A stretch of 43,918 nt of DNA. Origin: Entomortierella parvispora. Taxonomy: Eukaryota > Mortierellomycota > Mortierellomycetes > Mortierellales > Mortierellaceae. The notes below the pieces were generated by a model, which was given only the letters and a program-made list of their open reading frames with translations, was not told the DNA's origin and searched no databases. The DNA is taken from contig CAUYJH010000062.1 of assembly GCA_963573315.1 (NCBI GenBank), positions 1-43,918 on the forward strand, written 5' to 3'. Shown here one piece after another: positions 41,272 through 43,918 of the stretch; positions within the stretch are counted from its first letter, which is position 1; the number at the start of each line of letters is the position of its first letter. A program made the position numbers and the translations under genes.

Positions 41272-43918
41272 CTACAGAGACATCATCATCTCCTCCTCGT
41301 CGTCAGATTCCTTTGGTGGATGGACCAGGGATCGCGCCAAGTTCCTGACAAGAGTCAGACGGAGCACATCCAGTTGCTTCTCCCGTTCATCAACAATCGT
41401 CCCAGTAGAAGAAGGGGCGGGAGGAGGCAAGAGTTGAAGATATTCATCCTTGAACTGAGATCCAACAATCTCCTCAAGGCATTGCATCAGCTCATAGGTA
41501 TCGTGTGAATCAAAGATCACCCTGTCCTTGTTTTCCAACAGAGGAAGTGCGTCCATTAGAAGAATCGCCCAGTATTTCCTTGGTGCCTTCTCCGTGGCTA
41601 GGATGGCGACAAGGGTGCCCGCTGCCTCGGTAAATTTGCCGCTCTAAGGAATGATTTTGTTTAGAAAAATAGAATAGTAGAGCCTGGCAGTATCTGTACC
41701 AGCAAAAAAAAAATACCTTAAAGTCTCGTTGGAAAGAGGCATAGGATCTTAAAAAGTCGACGTGTTCGTTGGGTGAGGTGGAGCTCGGAAGAGTGCTCAG
41801 AGCCTCGTCAATGTCGAGCTTGCCAGCGAGATACTTTAACATCATGTTGTCGGCGACCTTGGCTACCCGGTCGCCATCTTTGGAGGCTATAAAGTGCTGA
41901 ATCGCAAGAGCGTACTCTCCACGTTTCTCCTCCTCCACAGCCATGACCTATTTACATATGTAGTACGGTTAAGCTCTGCATCAGCTCCTTCTGTCAAGCT
42001 GTTCTGGACATCTGTCGTGGAACTTACTCTGTTGATGGACCTCAGAGAATCTACAAGGTTGTTGTCTTTGCAAAACTGGAGAACTTTGTGTGCTTTTGTC
42101 GAGGTTTCCATAGGGACGTGACAAATCCACTGCAGTTGCCAGAATTACGAACGTTAGGCAAAGTCATTTTGGAGATAATAAAAGACGATATTAACTAAGT
42201 TAGAGCTTACCTCAGACAACATAGCACGTCCAGTATGGCCGCAGTTGAGCAGATATCCGGCAATCTCTTCCCATAAACTAGGATCTGCCATCAAGCTGTG
42301 AGCATAGCTGGTGATGAAAAAGTCACGGATGTTTGAATCCCATCCCAGAGCAATGGTATCCTGCAATTGCATGTCAGAGATATCCAGATATCCATATTGC
42401 TGAAATACATCTGCCAAATGAGCCACTAGCCACGGGTGGAAATTGCCACAGTAGCGAATCGTCTACAATCAATGTTTTGTGACATTAGAATCTTTCAAAG
42501 AGCTGTTGCAGGTCCATCCACGCAGCGACAGTCTGGTTCCTACCTTAATGGCATCTAGCTCCAGAATACCGACTTTGATCTTGTCCAACAACGAAATATC
42601 GGTACCCTTTAGGTATCTTTCTACACAAATACCAAGTATTGGCCTAAAGGTAATACACAATCATAGTAAGTACAGGTCCCAAACAACGGGTTCACCTTGA
42701 GCCAACTTGTCTAGGGCCTTACACCAGGTCGTGACGGGAGCACTCAGGTTCCGTGTAAAGTAGAATTGCAGAGAACGCCTCTTCCCAAGACTTTGTGTTT
42801 TCAAAGATAATCTCCACATTTCCGGTCAATATGCTCATCGCAGTGTCGGCCTCTGTTCCCAAGTATAAAAGGAGCGGCGATTTTGCGAATAATCTATAAA
42901 CAGAGTATTAGCATGCAGATGAGGACACTGGAACCAGTAAGTATAATCCAAGTTTTGTCCACTGTTACTCACTGGCACTTTTCCTGCCAATGACCATAGC
43001 GACCACGAGTCTTCCCATCTAGCTGCATTGTATCTGAAGAAGGGATCCCGCGAAGAACAGCCAAAAAGCCATCGAGAGCATCGGCAGTGTTTTCGTCCTC
43101 TTCTTCATTCAACGCCTGTTCTATCATGAATACAGCCGAGTTCTTCATTCCTCGGAGCAGACATCTAGAAAAGCAACAAGCGTTAGTGTTCTTATAGTCT
43201 GTGCTCTATAAGCGTTTGACGCTGCAAATACAACAAGTTTCTTACTGATATATATAGGGCCAGAAATCTGGCTGCAAGAGTTTGCCTGCAGTTGCGAGCA
43301 AGTTCTCTCCCATTTCTGGATCCATTCCTGATGTCAAAGTAAAAAAAAGCAGAGTGAGTACAGAGGTGTAAAGACATAACACTGTGAGACAAAGAGTGCT
43401 GCCTACCTCCATCGTGCCTCGTCAACCATTCACCATAGAGGAACGCGATTGGCCTTTTGTTGTCGGTTGTAAGGAACATGTACTCTGCAAGTTGCCAGAT
43501 GGAACGAAGCTTGTCCATGAGTTCGACCTCATGTGCGATATTTTGTGCCTTTTCGGTATCGTCTATAGCGATAGATAGGGCCTAGCAGTTTGAAATCCGT
43601 CCCGTCAGTCGAGTGTTATCCAACAATGTTATATCTGTGCTAAGTAGACATGGTCTTACGTCCAGTCTTAAAAGGTACCGTTCGATTCCTTCATAGTACC
43701 GATCAAAGCTCCTCTGATAAAGATCTGGTGTGGTGTATGGATCCTTTGATAATGTGTCGAGGAACACTCCGTACATCTGCTTGATAAACTAAGGAAAAAA
43801 TACGCGCGTGAGTAAGATTGACCAACATTCCTTAGTAAAATGACAGCGTTTGGACTTACTGGGAGTCTGAACTCTGGAATAGTTTCTTGGCACAAAAAGA
43901 CGATATTGTCCTTTGAGG
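41272..43918 (-). CDS. NUP85: Nucleoporin Nup85, C-terminal part (5' cut by window edge)
   Basis: Nup85 is an alpha-helical scaffold of the Y-complex (Nup84/107 complex) of the nuclear pore. Eleven exons are visible: 43918-43860 (continues out of the window), 43788-43660, 43581-43407, 43327-43246, 43164-42973, 42893-42723, 42643-42544, 42462-42211, 42129-42028, 41947-41717 and 41643-41272. All junctions are GT-AG and in frame. The protein is all helical with no enzyme motif. Stretches fitting the family are PEFRLPFIKQMYGVFLDTL, KLRSIWQLAEYMFL, SWEEAFSAILLYTEPECSRH, PWLVAHLADVFQQYGYLD and GRAMLSEWICHVP. It ends in an acidic tail (ESDDEEEMMMSL). The family name rests on these helices from memory, so Nup85 is likely but not certain. 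The gene is convergent with the elongase (stops 275 bases apart). Confidence 0.75.

Noticed and set aside
1-43918. tRNA, rRNA, snRNA or CRISPR
   Set aside because: No convincing B-box with paired arms, no rRNA-like sequence and no direct-repeat array with spacers was seen by eye; a covariance search would be needed for small RNAs.

Overview
The window is 43.9 kb of ordinary, gene-dense fungal nuclear DNA. It holds protein genes only, split by many short introns (mostly 70-150 bases), with short intergenic gaps rich in homopolymers and simple repeats. The best lineage clue is a fatty-acid elongase (39939-40996). It resembles, from memory, the Mortierella alpina long-chain elongase MALCE1, so I infer an early-diverging fungus of the Mortierellaceae. 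I see no rRNA, tRNA, CRISPR, plasmid, phage or intact transposon.

Layout. 1-500: 3' end of RAE1/Gle2 (mRNA export). 795-3743 (-): 3-methylcrotonyl-CoA carboxylase alpha subunit. 4132-5022 (-): TLC-domain membrane protein. 5668-7288 (-): mitochondrial stomatin STOML2, divergent from Y14/RBM8A (7484-8732, +). 9159-10177 (-): secreted, probably GPI-anchored protein. 11525-14785 (+): large unrecognised coiled-coil protein. 14937-15656 (-): ribosomal protein eL38, first exon not placed. 16737-20432 (+): ankyrin-bromodomain-BAH-polyQ chromatin protein. 21680-23795 (-): Fet3-type multicopper ferroxidase. 25628-26050 (-): small hypothetical secreted protein. 26310-28307 (-): Rai1/DXO, divergent from the Tpa1/Ofd1 prolyl hydroxylase (28502-30153, +). 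30180-30729 (-): CoA-binding protein, divergent from SmgGDS (31009-34198, +). 34270-35603 (-): RABL3-like GTPase. 35820-36806 (-): RecQ-like helicase remnant. 37005-37988 (-): Sur7/PalI protein. 39939-40996 (+): elongase. 41272 to the window end (-): nucleoporin Nup85.

Functional themes. The content is mostly housekeeping, with several genes in RNA export, surveillance and decapping (RAE1, Y14, Rai1), nuclear pore structure (RAE1, Nup85), mitochondrial metabolism (MCCA, STOML2) and lipids (elongase, TLC). Nothing suggests a biosynthetic cluster or a defence island.

The most interesting signals are about gene structure and regulation. Five of roughly 64 introns use GC-AG borders, all with a GCAAG donor. 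The SmgGDS gene repeats a near one-ARM-repeat-per-exon unit with phase-1 borders throughout. Iron-GATA-type sites lie upstream of the ferroxidase. A motif-degenerate, intronless helicase fragment has an A20 tract downstream. Exon coordinates were derived by hand from reading frame, splice consensus and remembered family sequences; no alignment was run.
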